Source: Desulfocapsa sp050291935
GTDB lineage: Bacteria > Desulfobacterota > Desulfobulbia > Desulfobulbales > Desulfocapsaceae
Assembly: GCA_050291935.1 (NCBI GenBank)
Contig: JBNKKR010000003.1
Coordinates: forward strand, 73,609 to 137,608
Length of the DNA: 64,000 bases
Direction of reading: 5' to 3'
The translations under genes were made by a program, and so were the position numbers. Below the pieces are notes generated by a model. That model ran no database searches, was not told where the DNA came from, and saw only the letters and a program-made list of their open reading frames with translations. This document shows positions 18,413 to 27,928 of this stretch, one piece after another (positions within the stretch are counted from its first letter, which is position 1; the number at the start of each line of letters is the position of its first letter).

Positions 18413-18551
18413 TTGTATTGTATATTTTACAAGTTGTCTCTGTGGCCACCTCAAACAAAGGACTTGTTATCCAATTTCAAGGTACCCAAATAACATTGGT
18501 CTGCCGCGACTCTTCGCGGTACTGTATTACTATCTCTGCATAGGCAAGCTC
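18413..18551. other. Non-coding stretch upstream of the riboswitch
   Basis: This holds the presumed ribB promoter region but no clear -35/-10 pair was found. No coding sequence is supported. Confidence 0.4.
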
Positions 18552-18695
18552 TCCTTTTTTATAGAATAAATCTTCTTCCACCGGCGACCGGAATCGACAA
18601 TGGACCAAACAACGAGGGAACGGGGAGAGAATAAACACCGAAGATATGGTGTCAAGACAAGGAGAATTAAACCATGCTTTTTCAGCTAACAATAG
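18552..18695 (+). repeat. 144-bp direct repeat, copy 1 (leader and start of the UPF0175 gene)
   Basis: It matches 19732-19875 without gaps at a constant offset of 1180 bp with only a few mismatches. It includes the ribosome-binding site and first seven codons of the UPF0175 gene. Both copies carry the interrupted palindrome ACACC-N8-GGTGT (18635-18652 and 19815-19832), a plausible autoregulation site. Confidence 0.9.
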
Positions 18696-18928
18696 ACTAT
18701 CCGGAGACCTTTCCCGACCTATTACAAAAATCGCGGGAGCAGTTCGAGCGGGAGGCGAAGATGGCCATGGCTGTAAAGCTCTTTGAGATGAAACGGCTGT
18801 CATCAGGAATGGCAGCCTCAATGCTGTGCATAGACCGGGTTTCCTTCCTGGTGGGGTTGCACCGTTATGGTGTTGCCGCCATCAACCTTGAAGAAGATGA
18901 ACTGATGGAAGACCTGCACAATGCCTAA
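18674..18928 (+). CDS. UPF0175 family antitoxin-like protein
   Basis: 84 aa, ATG with GGAGA upstream. The sequence has the UPF0175 pattern: an N-terminal strand, a central helix rich in Arg/Glu and Ala/Met, the segment MKRLSSGMAASMLCIDRVSFL resembling a helix-turn-helix, and an acidic end (EEDELMEDL). UPF0175 proteins are usually encoded upstream of a PIN-domain toxin. Here the next frame overlaps by 8 nt and is a PIN protein cut short after 23 codons, so this antitoxin seems orphaned. The palindrome in its leader suggests self-regulation. Confidence 0.85.
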   Translation: MLFQLTIDYPETFPDLLQKSREQFEREAKMAMAVKLFEMKRLSSGMAASMLCIDRVSFLVGLHRYGVAAINLEEDELMEDLHNA

Positions 18929-18992
18929 CCCTAAGCGAATTGTTATTAATACCGGGCCTATTCTTGCCCTGGTCGCCGCCCTTGGCAGGTAA
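18921..18992 (+). pseudogene. Remnant of a PIN-domain (DUF3368-like) toxin gene
   Basis: The ATG overlaps the end of the UPF0175 gene. The 23-residue frame includes RIVINTGPILALVAALG, the start of PIN-domain toxins partnered with UPF0175 (the NTGP motif carries no acidic residue, as in that subfamily). It then stops at TAA, and no continuation is seen in any frame before higA. The rest was probably lost when higBA entered. Confidence 0.7.
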
Positions 18993-19064
18993 TAGTGAAA
19001 TAGGGGACATCTATTTGCTTGTTCCGAACATAACGCTTCAAATCACCCGACCGTTTTTTGGGTG

Positions 19065-19367
19065 CTAGGCTGTTTGGTATTGATGTACTTCGTTTTTAAG
19101 TTTGTCCTCGAGATAGTCCTCAGCTTTTTCCAACTCATATCTACTCTGAAGGTTCATCCAGAAATGAGGGGACATATTGAAGAAAACACCTAAGCGCAGT
19201 GCTGTGTCTGCGGTAATAGACCGTTTTTGATGAACAATTTCATTGATTCTCCTCGGGGGCACTGATGTGTCCTTGGCTAAACGATATTGGCTGATACCCA
19301 TAGGCTCTAAAAATTCTTCGAGCAGTATCTTTCCTGGGTGAATAGGTGGCAGTTTTTTTGTTTTCAT
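19065..19367 (-). CDS. higA: HigA-type antitoxin (XRE family)
   Basis: 100 aa. The beginning PIHPGKILLEEFLEPMGIS is characteristic of HigA/VapI antitoxins. A helix-turn-helix follows (about 25-65, with SQYRLAKD and RRINEIVH) and then the ALRLGVFFNMSPHFWMNLQ motif. It lies 20 nt downstream of higB in the toxin-first order normal for the family. It should neutralise HigB and repress the pair. Confidence 0.93.
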   Translation of the reverse strand: MKTKKLPPIHPGKILLEEFLEPMGISQYRLAKDTSVPPRRINEIVHQKRSITADTALRLGVFFNMSPHFWMNLQSRYELEKAEDYLEDKLKNEVHQYQTA

Positions 19368-19387
19368 TTTCTTTACCCCCTTTGTGC

Positions 19388-19675
19388 CTAATGGTAGTCA
19401 ACAATTTCTACATTGAAAGTGTCACCATTTTTCCATTCAAAGCAGATACGCCATTGGCTGTTAATTCTGATACTATGTTGTCCTTTTCTGTCGTCTTTTA
19501 GTTCTTCAAGTCGATTCCCAGGAGGAACCCTCAAGTCATTTACTGAAGTTGCGGCGTCCAAGATGACCAACTTCATCCTTGCATTTTCTTGAATTTCAGT
19601 TGGCAACTTTTTTGAGAATTTTCTGCCAAATATTTTTTTGGTTTCTTTGCAGCGAAATGACTTGATCATAAACAA
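19388..19675 (-). CDS. higB: HigB-type toxin (RelE superfamily mRNA interferase)
   Basis: 95 aa from a TTG at 19675, or 93 aa from the ATG at 19669. AGAGGTG sits 8 nt before the TTG and 13 before the ATG, so the TTG start is possible. Family signatures are the opening IKSFRCKETKKIFG, the segment LRVPPGNRLEELKDDRKGQ, and SIRINSQWRICFEW with the Arg and Trp of the active surface. It cleaves mRNA at the ribosome in characterised homologues. The gene pair lies between two copies of a 144-bp repeat derived from the UPF0175 locus. Confidence 0.93.
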   Translation of the reverse strand: MFMIKSFRCKETKKIFGRKFSKKLPTEIQENARMKLVILDAATSVNDLRVPPGNRLEELKDDRKGQHSIRINSQWRICFEWKNGDTFNVEIVDYH

Positions 19676-19731
19676 ATAATAACACCTCTCGATAATAATG
19701 CAAGGCGTTATGCTTTTTTAGTGTCAACATC

Positions 19732-19875
19732 CCCTTTTTTATGGAATAAATCTTCTTCCACCGGCGACCGGAATCGACAATGGACCAAACAACGGGGGAA
19801 CGGGTAGAGAATAAACACCGAAGATATGGTGTCAAGACAAGGAGGATTAAACCATGCCTTTTCAGCTAACAATAG
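19732..19875 (+). repeat. 144-bp direct repeat, copy 2
   Basis: Second copy of the UPF0175 leader, at a constant offset of 1180 bp from copy 1. It has a perfect GGAGG ribosome-binding site before its ATG but leads only into a 34-codon frame. Together the copies bracket the PIN remnant and higBA. Confidence 0.9.
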
Positions 19876-19958
19876 CCATCAAGGAATTTTCAGAGGCCAC
19901 CTGGCTTACGAAACAAGAACAGCCGGTTCGACCACTTCCTTTTCTCAGCAATAAATAA
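19854..19958 (+). pseudogene. Truncated second copy of the UPF0175 gene
   Basis: It starts like the intact gene (MPFQLTIA versus MLFQLTID) for about seven codons, then diverges and stops at codon 35 (TAA ending at 19958). The diverged part may derive from another UPF0175 member or be unrelated joined sequence. It faces the 3' end of the autotransporter gene. Confidence 0.6.
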
Positions 19959-19979
19959 ACAGTCAATACCCGCAATTTC

Positions 19980-22900
19980 TCAAAAACTCCATTGCAGTCC
20001 GGCAGAGAGTGTCCTGGAATTTTGATTGTTTGCAACACTGACAAGGGCGTCCAAGTAGAAAGACAGGTTATTTCGATAATCGGCGATAAGGCTGGTTATA
20101 ATCACTCCTTCATAGCGTGCCGGTTTGGCAGAGCTCACTGAAAATGTAGCATCTGGGTAGTTGCGAAAATGTGTTGACAACCTGGTGGACCCCTCCAGGA
20201 ATTGACGGCTTAGGCCGATCATCATTTTTGGACATAAGCGCCAGTCGCCAATGGCAAATTTCCCGCTTGCCCGCAAGCCGAGCGAGGGGGTCAGCGAATC
20301 ACTGCTGCTTCTTCCCATATGTACCGCAAAGTCGCCGCCACTCTCTGTAAAACCCTCCTGATCAAGATGCAAATAGTCAAGACCAACTACAGGCCCCAGA
20401 TGGATCCTGCCAAACTGAACGTCTAAGTAACCAGAAAGGCTAGCATTGTAAACAGTGCTGGAGAAGGTTGCAGATGTGCTGGTAGCGAAAATGGGGGTAT
20501 CGATATGCCGGGAGGCGCTGTTGTCAAGGCTTGTATACCCAAGCGATCCGCCAAAATCCACTCCCGAGATTTTGGCGTTTCCGTATAAACCAATATGCCT
20601 TCCTGAAATTGATCCGCTGCCAGCAGAATTATCCCAGGAAAGATCACTGCTGCTTGTTCCCAGCACCATCCCTGCCCGGATCGGAGAATACAAAAAACTC
20701 CTGTCCATACCAAAGAGAATCCCTGTGGTATCGACATCATAGCCGGAGATTCCATCCTGGCTGTCTTGAGTTGACCAAGCCCCTATACCTTGTGTCCAGA
20801 CGTTCCAAGGATTTCCTGATGTTGTCTGTATTTTGTTTTCCAGGTGGGTAAGGGGTGGCATTTGCACAAAGAGTTTCGCCACGCCAAGGCCTGCCGGGGC
20901 AAAGGAGGTATACATTTCCGGATTCAGGCCGACTATAGTGCTATTAAGCTGTAACGGCGTCATGGCAAAATCCATGGCAAAAAGCAGTGACTCCATGTCA
21001 TCATGGGCATCGACCAAAAGGGTATTGAGGGCTGCTGCCAGCTCTTTTTGATTGTTAGTTTCGACAAATTCACCATAGGGGGTGCGTACAATAACAAGGC
21101 AGAGGTTGTTGCCCTGGATCTCCTGAGCAAGATCAATGGTGTAAGAGGTGAAGTGTTTTTCCAGTGATGAAAAGGTACCGTTGATGCCGCCCGAGGCACT
21201 GATTATCGTCCAACTCCGGCCGTCTGGATAAAGGGCCATCGGCAAATAGGCGTCCACAGTGCCGCCCGAAATCACGGCAGAGCCGCTGACCCGGATGAGG
21301 TCGCTGGCACCGTCTTCTGCCAGTTCAGCGATATAGGTGTTATCCGACTTGAGCGTAAGCGAACCGTTGACCGACAAGGTGCCGATGGAATGCCCTGGCG
21401 AGATAGTACCGTAACTGACAAGATTGCCAGAAACGCTGCCGTTGCCAAACAACAAACCGTCACGTTCGATGGTGAGCTGCGAGGTCTGCAAAGTACCATT
21501 CAAAGAAAGTCGACCATAGATATCGGTGGCACCCTGAATAACTGCACTGCCATCGATATCGGCATAACCGCTGCTCGCCACGGCCAAAGAAGCTCCGGTA
21601 AAGGAGGCGCCACTAAATATAAAGAGATTACCATCAACCTCGCTATGACCGCCAATGCTAGCCAAACCGTAGATATTAGCTGTCGCCCCGGGGAGAATCG
21701 AAAGAGAAGCACTGCTCAGGCTACCGTTAATGCTGAGGCTGCCATCATGGACCGTGGTGCTTCCGCCTGAAAAATCCCAGGTTCCAGTGAGGATGTTCGT
21801 CCCATAAAGGTCAAGCTTGCCAAAATTGGCAAAATGACTGCCATCCACTATCTCCATATCGTGGAGGCACAGGCTGCCATCTCCTGAGGCGTTTACGATG
21901 GCACCGTTGATTGTGGCACCTCCGTGGACAAGTAAGGTCCCGTTTCCGGTATAGGTTGCCCCGGATTCTTGGGTAAAGGTGCTGCCACTTTGAAGTTCCA
22001 ACGTGCCGGTATTGGTCAGGATACCGGAATTATCCACACTACCGTAGTTTGTCAAATATCCTGTGTTGAGCAGACTTCCGGTGGTGCCGATGTTTATCGC
22101 ACCATACACCGTGCTGCTGGCACCAAGTGTTGCCGAGCCATTGATATTTACCGCACTGTTTGCTTGGGCAATAAGATATTCACTGGAATAACTTCCCCCG
22201 GATTGTACATTTAACGTCCCGGAAACATTTGTAGTGCCACTTACCGTGGCCGCGCCGTTGATATCGACGGTTCCGCCACTTGCCACGCCCATGCTCGCTG
22301 CAAGCAGGCTGCCATCAACAGCAAGGTTACCCGAATACACCGAAACACTCCCGCTTGAAAAATCCCAGGCTCCAGTTAACGTATTTGCCCCGTAAAAGTC
22401 GAGGTTGGCAAAGTTGGCAAAGTGACTACCATCCACCGTCCCCATATCGGAAAAACCAAGAGTTCCGTCTCCTGAAGCGTTTGCGATGGTGCCGTTAACT
22501 GTAGCGCCGCTCTGGACAAGCAGGGTACCGTTTCCGGTATACGTTGCCCCGACTTCCTGGGTGAAGGTACTGCCGCTTTGCAGGTCCATGGTACCGGTAT
22601 TGTTGAGGATACCGAAGTTATCCATACTGCCGGAATTTGTTAAATATCCGGTATTAAGTAGGCTTCCGGTGTTACCGATATTGATCGTACCATCGACCGT
22701 GCTGCTGGCACCAAGTGTTGACGAGCCGTCGATATTTGCAATGCCACTTGATTGGACGACAAGATATTCGCTGGAAAAACTGCCACCGGAACTTACGTTG
22801 AACGTTCCGGAAAGATCTGTAGTGCCGCTTACTGTGGCCGCGCCATTGATATCGACACTTCCGATGCTTGCCAGGGTAATGTCTGTGGTGAGCAGGCTGC

Positions 22901-23756
22901 CGTCAATGGACAGGTTACCCGCATCAACCACACTACTCCCGTTTGCAAAATCCCAGGCCCCGGTCAATGTGGTGCTGCCGCCAGTAATGGTCAGATTGAG
23001 AAAATTGACATAGGTTGTGGTCAACAGTGTGCCGTCTATGCTCCCCATGTTGTTGAATCCCAAGGTGCCGTCAGCAGATGCATTGATAATAGTACCGTTT
23101 ACGGTGGCACCGCCATAAACGAGCAAGGTACCGTTTCCGGTGTAGGTTGCCCCGGATTCCTGGGTAAAGGTACTGCCGCTTTGAAAGCTCAGAGTACCGG
23201 TATTGACCAGATCGCCGTGATTGCTCAGCGTGTCGTTGTTTACCAGGACGGATGTATTTTCCAGTGTGTTGTAGTTTGTCAGATCGATAGAATTCAGCAA
23301 GTCGCCATTGTTTGTTAGTACACCAAAATTGTCAAATAAGCCGTCGTTATCCAAGGTGGCATTATTTTCCAGGGCGCCAAAGTTATACAGCGAGTAGTAA
23401 TTTGTCAAAGAACCATTGTTTTCCAATACGTTACTATTCCAAAGTTCACCGCTGATTGATACAATACCGTTATTGGTCAGGGGAGCATTATTATACAAGG
23501 TACCGGTGCCACTGATAACGATTTGGTGATTGTTTACAAATACAACCGTATTGTAGTCTACCGCCGTAACAGTGATTGTATTTCCTGGTGGGTTTGGATT
23601 CGGACTAATTTGCGCATGGATCAAACTGGCACCCAGGTAAGGATACATTAGCAGGCAGCAAAATATGAGCTGACTGTGGCGTCTTCTTCGCCATTTTGTT
23701 GGTCCACCGTTATCAATTACGAGATGTCTTTTCTCTCTTCGTACTAATGGGCACAT
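19980..23756 (-). CDS. Type Va autotransporter with repeat-rich beta-helix passenger
   Basis: 1258 aa. An extended N-terminus with Arg/Lys then a hydrophobic stretch ends near ALIHAQ (about residue 50), a probable signal peptide. The passenger begins with about 20 short repeats of the type LxNNGxLxN (about 75-190), then carries large repeats that open with TFTQESGATYTGNG, typical of a right-handed beta-helix. The C-terminal 270-290 residues, from about NPWNVWTQG, alternate as in the 12-stranded autotransporter barrel and end in Phe (SAGLQWSF). It is an outer-membrane protein exposing or releasing an adhesin-like passenger. No protease motif was seen. Confidence 0.9.
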   Translation of the reverse strand: MCPLVRREKRHLVIDNGGPTKWRRRRHSQLIFCCLLMYPYLGASLIHAQISPNPNPPGNTITVTAVDYNTVVFVNNHQIVISGTGTLYNNAPLTNNGIVSISGELWNSNVLENNGSLTNYYSLYNFGALENNATLDNDGLFDNFGVLTNNGDLLNSIDLTNYNTLENTSVLVNNDTLSNHGDLVNTGTLSFQSGSTFTQESGATYTGNGTLLVYGGATVNGTIINASADGTLGFNNMGSIDGTLLTTTYVNFLNLTITGGSTTLTGAWDFANGSSVVDAGNLSIDGSLLTTDITLASIGSVDINGAATVSGTTDLSGTFNVSSGGSFSSEYLVVQSSGIANIDGSSTLGASSTVDGTINIGNTGSLLNTGYLTNSGSMDNFGILNNTGTMDLQSGSTFTQEVGATYTGNGTLLVQSGATVNGTIANASGDGTLGFSDMGTVDGSHFANFANLDFYGANTLTGAWDFSSGSVSVYSGNLAVDGSLLAASMGVASGGTVDINGAATVSGTTNVSGTLNVQSGGSYSSEYLIAQANSAVNINGSATLGASSTVYGAINIGTTGSLLNTGYLTNYGSVDNSGILTNTGTLELQSGSTFTQESGATYTGNGTLLVHGGATINGAIVNASGDGSLCLHDMEIVDGSHFANFGKLDLYGTNILTGTWDFSGGSTTVHDGSLSINGSLSSASLSILPGATANIYGLASIGGHSEVDGNLFIFSGASFTGASLAVASSGYADIDGSAVIQGATDIYGRLSLNGTLQTSQLTIERDGLLFGNGSVSGNLVSYGTISPGHSIGTLSVNGSLTLKSDNTYIAELAEDGASDLIRVSGSAVISGGTVDAYLPMALYPDGRSWTIISASGGINGTFSSLEKHFTSYTIDLAQEIQGNNLCLVIVRTPYGEFVETNNQKELAAALNTLLVDAHDDMESLLFAMDFAMTPLQLNSTIVGLNPEMYTSFAPAGLGVAKLFVQMPPLTHLENKIQTTSGNPWNVWTQGIGAWSTQDSQDGISGYDVDTTGILFGMDRSFLYSPIRAGMVLGTSSSDLSWDNSAGSGSISGRHIGLYGNAKISGVDFGGSLGYTSLDNSASRHIDTPIFATSTSATFSSTVYNASLSGYLDVQFGRIHLGPVVGLDYLHLDQEGFTESGGDFAVHMGRSSSDSLTPSLGLRASGKFAIGDWRLCPKMMIGLSRQFLEGSTRLSTHFRNYPDATFSVSSAKPARYEGVIITSLIADYRNNLSFYLDALVSVANNQNSRTLSAGLQWSF
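21910..23190 (-). repeat. Three long repeats inside the autotransporter passenger
   Basis: The block encoding TFTQESGATYTGNGTLLV recurs around 23150-23184, 22548-22582 and 21958-21990, with periods of about 600 and 590 bp. Neighbouring segments such as AAVSGTTxxSGTxNVxSGGS and GSLLNTGYLTN recur too. DNA identity is high enough to suggest duplication and a potential for copy-number change. Confidence 0.85.
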
Positions 23757-23925
23757 TGTTCTCTCTTGATAAACGGTTTAAAAAGTCTTCAACCCGACGG
23801 CTTGGCTTGGCGCATTATTACATTTTACGGTTATCAACTAGTGGGAAATATTCAAGGAACAAGATTGTTAAATCTTGTTAAAAAGAAAACAAATCAAATG
23901 ATTACAGCGTATTAAAAAGTGCAGA

Positions 23926-26900
23926 TCAATGGATCCCCAGGCTGCGCAGCTGTTCGAGATAAATGGAAAGTTGCCGGCGCAGGGGGGTATCATCCGAGGT
24001 GGCCGCAAGAACATATTCACAAGTGGCGAACACATTTTGCAGGCGGGGATTAGCCGGTAATGTATCAATGGAAAGGTAACGGTCAAGGGTTTGCGTTCGT
24101 TCCCAGCCATCCTTATTGACATAAACCGCCCACAATCCGCTCTGGTGGGCCAGGTCGATTTTAGAAGATTGTGTGGTTTCGGTCCACAGGTCTAAGGCAA
24201 GACGCAAGGTCTTAACGATGAGGGTACGTTGATCCTCTTGCGGCAGGGGTGACAATATTTCCTGGCTCATTCTTTCCAGGGAACGGTCCATGGCGTGTAA
24301 GTCGTCCATTAAAGCTGGCTGCCGGGTGAGTATCTGCGGGGTGATACTGGTTAAAGCAACTTCAAGTTGCTGGAGACGCTGTCGGTTGCGGAAAAATTCT
24401 TCGAGCCACAGTCGGGACGCCACGGCCTGTTTACGTGTGCCAATCAAGAGCATGAGTAAGTATTCATCGCCAAGTTCAAGGGCAGCAGGGATAACAGCGC
24501 TTGGCCGTGGAAGGCCTTCAGCGTCGATCAGTTCAAGATGGGCGCCATCAAGGGGAAGTGAATCTTCACCATTTTTGACAATTCGCAGCCAGTTATCCAG
24601 GATCGTAACTGCAGAGGGAGAAAAAAAGGGGGCAAAGGGGTTGCCGAGCAGATTTTGCACTTCATAGCCGAACTGTTTTGTGAAAACCTGGTTGCAAAAT
24701 CCTATTTCCTGGTTTTCATTGATTGCCATAATGGCATCGGGAACGGCGTGAAGCATTCCAGCCAGCCGTTGTTGGGTCAGCCGCAACTCCAACTCACTTT
24801 GGGTTCGTAGTTCCACCTCCCTTTTTAACTGTTTGTTTTCCTGCGCTAATTTATGGGACTTACGAACTTTAAGTTGGGTGCGCACTCGCGCCACAAGCTC
24901 TTCTCCGGCAAATGGTTTTCTAAGATAATCGTTAGCCCCGCATTCAAGACCTTCGGTAAGATCGGCGAGCTGATTCTTGGCAGTAAGCATGATTACCGGC
25001 AGCTCAGCAGGATTGTAACGATGCCGAAGTGCTCTACAGACCTCGAACCCGGTCATTTTGGGCATCATGACATCAAGAAGGACCAAGTCGAAAACGTGGC
25101 CTTGCTCGATCAGGGCCAGGGCTTGCTTACCGTTTGCAGCTACCGTTACCGTCATTTTGGCCAACCCCAGGTGGTTACGGACCACCTGGAGATTGATTGG
25201 ATCATCGTCCACCGCCAAAATATGGGGAGCATCCGGTGCGGGTAAAACGGTTTGTTCGGATATTGTGGAAATAGTTGCCATGGGAATGACTTCCGCCGGA
25301 GGATGGTCAGAAGGCATTGGCGAGATGATTTCGGTCGAAAGAGGGAGGGTAAAGCGAAAACTTGATCCGACCCCGGGGGTTGACTCGGCCCATAAGTGGC
25401 CGCCATGGAGCTCGACCAGATGTCGACTAATGCCAAGCCCAAGACCAGCGCCGCTGTAGTTGCGGGCCGACGAATCGTCCACCTGTGCAAATGCATCAAA
25501 GATAGTTTCCAGCTTGCCAGACGGGATGCCAATGCCGGAATCTTTAACAACAATCTCTATCTCACCATCATTCTCAACCGCTGAAACCACCACTTCTCCC
25601 TGGTCGCTAAACTTGATGGCGTTCCCCACCAGATTAAAAAAAATCTGTTGCAACCGGTCTTCATCTGCAGCAACAGGAGAAATAGTTTTGGGAACCTTAT
25701 TGTACAAAGCAAGCGGCTTGTCCTTGACCAGTGGTTTACTCACCGCCAGCACCGTATCGACAACCGCGTGCAAATCAACAGGGCGGAGATGCAGACGGAT
25801 ATCCTTATATTTCAGCCGTGAAAAATCAAGAATGTCGTCTACCAGGTTGTGCAAACGACGTCCACTGGCGGCAATCATCGCCAGGTTGTCACGTACCTGT
25901 TGGTTAAGCGGCCCAGCCACGCCACTGGCCAGCGATTCGGTCAAGCCGATGATACCGTTTAAGGGAGTACGGAGTTCGTGGGAGGTGGTTGAGAGAAAAA
26001 CGTCTTTGAGTCGGTCTATCCTTGACAGCTCGCGAATGTGTTGCTGTTGTTCGCTTAAGAGTCGTTCGACTGCGCTAAAGGCCCGAGACATCTTTGCAGA
26101 AAGAGCCAAGGCCTGGGCGAGGATAAAGATAAACAGCCCGATATGCGATAAATATATGGACCGTATTATTTTATGATCATAGAGCATATCGTTTATACCA
26201 AAGAGAATGAGAACAATGTAACCAACGACCAGAAAAACAGCGCCCTCACGTTTTCTGTACATGGCCATAACAAGCATAATCTGGTTATAGGCAATCACCA
26301 GGGCACGAAAAAGAAAGTAATATTTCGGGATGGCGGCTGAGGTGACCGGTATGGGTGACACCAGCGCCATTGCGGCGAAGATCAGGGCAAGGCTCCATAC
26401 GAGTCGCTCAACAAAGCGATGAAACTCCTTTGGATAGAGAGCGCGCAAAAAGCTGAAAACAAAGGGAAGAGAGAGGGTAAAACAGATCATCTGCACCCTG
26501 TTGAGCAGTGCATAGGAAATTTGGGACCTATCGACAATGAGAAAAACGACCCAGTTATAATGATTTGCGGTTAACAAATACCCCGCCCACAACAGACAGT
26601 ACAAGCTAAAATAAAGGGGAGCCCGCTCTTTGCGAAGTAGACAAAATAGACCAAAATGATAGAGCCCCATAATAAAAACAAGGCCAATACAAAAAAGGAT
26701 CTGTGCCTGCCATCTTTTCTCGGTGGAGTGCATTATTATTTCCGGTCCCAAACGGATGGGGGCAATAAACCCTCCCCTGCCGTGATGGAAATTAGAGACC
26801 TGAAGCACCAGCTCCATCGTCTGTTTGTGGGTGGTCAACTTGACGTTTCTGCTTATGCTGCCCACTGTCTCTTCCTGTAACTCTGTGCCGACCTGTCCGT

Positions 26901-27396
26901 TTTGGGCAAGAAGTGTATTATTGACCCAGAGCTTGTATGCGCAATGAACATTTTCCAAGTGCAAAACAAGATCTCGTTCTTGTCCATCAGATAAAACAGT
27001 CAAACGCAAGGTGGCAAAACCGCGTGCACCGATCTTCTTGCCTGCAATCCTGGTGTTGTTCCAGGCCCCTGGCAGGGAGATATAGGTGGAAGATGATGGT
27101 GGGTGCGCGCCTTGTAAATCGGCGGGAGAAAGCAATTTTTTCCAATAAAATTCCCATTCTCCATCAAGACGGATCAACTGTGAGTCCATGTTACGAACCG
27201 TGGACAGATCAAGAATGCCATGATGAGCCAGAGGGGAATACCCATTTTGGCCCGTACATCCTAAGATCAGAGTGAGGAGAATTAGCAGAGTGAACAGGAG
27301 AATTGTCCGTGAAAAAAAACGGGACAAAAAAGGCATGAAAAGTAGCCCACAGGCCCTTGATTTCTTGCCTGATGTGACGTCAGGATGGATCGGCAT
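23926..27396 (-). CDS. 7TMR-DISM hybrid histidine kinase with receiver and PAS domains
   Basis: 1156 aa. The N-terminal membrane anchor ends LILGC (near 47), possibly a lipobox. A 7TMR-DISM extracellular sensor of carbohydrate-binding type (about 70-210) and seven membrane segments (about 225-430) follow. The kinase has the H-box SHELRTPLNG (His near 471), an N-box around the segment FNLVGNAIKFSD and a G-box DSGIGIP (near 619). The receiver has DDDP near 728, phospho-Asp in LLDVMMP near 772 and Lys in RKPF. A PAS domain (about 880-990) and an uncharacterised helical tail follow. It probably senses a soluble ligand in the periplasm. No partner regulator gene is adjacent. Confidence 0.92.
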   Translation of the reverse strand: MPIHPDVTSGKKSRACGLLFMPFLSRFFSRTILLFTLLILLTLILGCTGQNGYSPLAHHGILDLSTVRNMDSQLIRLDGEWEFYWKKLLSPADLQGAHPPSSSTYISLPGAWNNTRIAGKKIGARGFATLRLTVLSDGQERDLVLHLENVHCAYKLWVNNTLLAQNGQVGTELQEETVGSISRNVKLTTHKQTMELVLQVSNFHHGRGGFIAPIRLGPEIIMHSTEKRWQAQILFCIGLVFIMGLYHFGLFCLLRKERAPLYFSLYCLLWAGYLLTANHYNWVVFLIVDRSQISYALLNRVQMICFTLSLPFVFSFLRALYPKEFHRFVERLVWSLALIFAAMALVSPIPVTSAAIPKYYFLFRALVIAYNQIMLVMAMYRKREGAVFLVVGYIVLILFGINDMLYDHKIIRSIYLSHIGLFIFILAQALALSAKMSRAFSAVERLLSEQQQHIRELSRIDRLKDVFLSTTSHELRTPLNGIIGLTESLASGVAGPLNQQVRDNLAMIAASGRRLHNLVDDILDFSRLKYKDIRLHLRPVDLHAVVDTVLAVSKPLVKDKPLALYNKVPKTISPVAADEDRLQQIFFNLVGNAIKFSDQGEVVVSAVENDGEIEIVVKDSGIGIPSGKLETIFDAFAQVDDSSARNYSGAGLGLGISRHLVELHGGHLWAESTPGVGSSFRFTLPLSTEIISPMPSDHPPAEVIPMATISTISEQTVLPAPDAPHILAVDDDPINLQVVRNHLGLAKMTVTVAANGKQALALIEQGHVFDLVLLDVMMPKMTGFEVCRALRHRYNPAELPVIMLTAKNQLADLTEGLECGANDYLRKPFAGEELVARVRTQLKVRKSHKLAQENKQLKREVELRTQSELELRLTQQRLAGMLHAVPDAIMAINENQEIGFCNQVFTKQFGYEVQNLLGNPFAPFFSPSAVTILDNWLRIVKNGEDSLPLDGAHLELIDAEGLPRPSAVIPAALELGDEYLLMLLIGTRKQAVASRLWLEEFFRNRQRLQQLEVALTSITPQILTRQPALMDDLHAMDRSLERMSQEILSPLPQEDQRTLIVKTLRLALDLWTETTQSSKIDLAHQSGLWAVYVNKDGWERTQTLDRYLSIDTLPANPRLQNVFATCEYVLAATSDDTPLRRQLSIYLEQLRSLGIH

Positions 27397-27568
27397 GTAA
27401 AACGTTGCGGGATAGGCGATTGTAGGATTATAAACTCTTTCTTTCCCATTAGACAGTTGTCAGCCGCTTCCAGATACGTCAGACAACGACAAATGCTACA
27501 AAACTGGTAGACAATCTGCAAGTTTTTTCCGCACAAAACACAACAACTCATCTATATTTATATAATTT

Positions 27569-27928
27569 TCACAACAAGACAGAATCAAAATCCATAACAA
27601 GCTTTAGTCCTTCGTAAACCTCGTTCATTCTCTTTTTAGAGAGACTTCCGATTTTTTCCTTTACACCGCTTTTATCTACTGACTTGATCTGCGTTACATT
27701 TATTACACATCTCTTGGGCATATTGGCTTCGCCCTTTTTCAAAACAACATTGCCAGGCAATTCACCAAATTTCAATGTTGATGTAATGACGGCCATAAGG
27801 ATTGTATTAATCTTGCTCTCATTGAGTATATCGTTCTGAATGACCAGACCAGGCCTTTTGCCTAATGGTTCCGAACCTTTTCCTGGTGAAAAATCAACCC
27901 AATATATTGAACCTTTTCGTATTACCAT
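27569..27928 (-). CDS. MazF/PemK-type toxin (mRNA endonuclease)
   Basis: 119 aa. Typical opening RKGSIYWVDFSPGKGSEPLGKRP, where the RP residues lie at the active site, then GLVIQND and the second motif ITSTL. The strand order matches the PemK/MazF barrel. It overlaps the upstream ribbon-helix-helix antitoxin gene by 7 nt. Members cleave single-stranded RNA at short motifs. Confidence 0.92.
   Translation of the reverse strand: MVIRKGSIYWVDFSPGKGSEPLGKRPGLVIQNDILNESKINTILMAVITSTLKFGELPGNVVLKKGEANMPKRCVINVTQIKSVDKSGVKEKIGSLSKKRMNEVYEGLKLVMDFDSVLL

Noticed and set aside
21900..23200. Regularly repeated DNA suggestive of a repeat array or CRISPR
   Set aside because: Units are about 600 bp, in frame, and encode passenger repeats of the autotransporter.
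27282..27551. 89-aa minus-strand frame before the hybrid kinase gene
   Set aside because: It overlaps the kinase signal region in another frame and has no ribosome-binding site; Cys-rich start probably chance.
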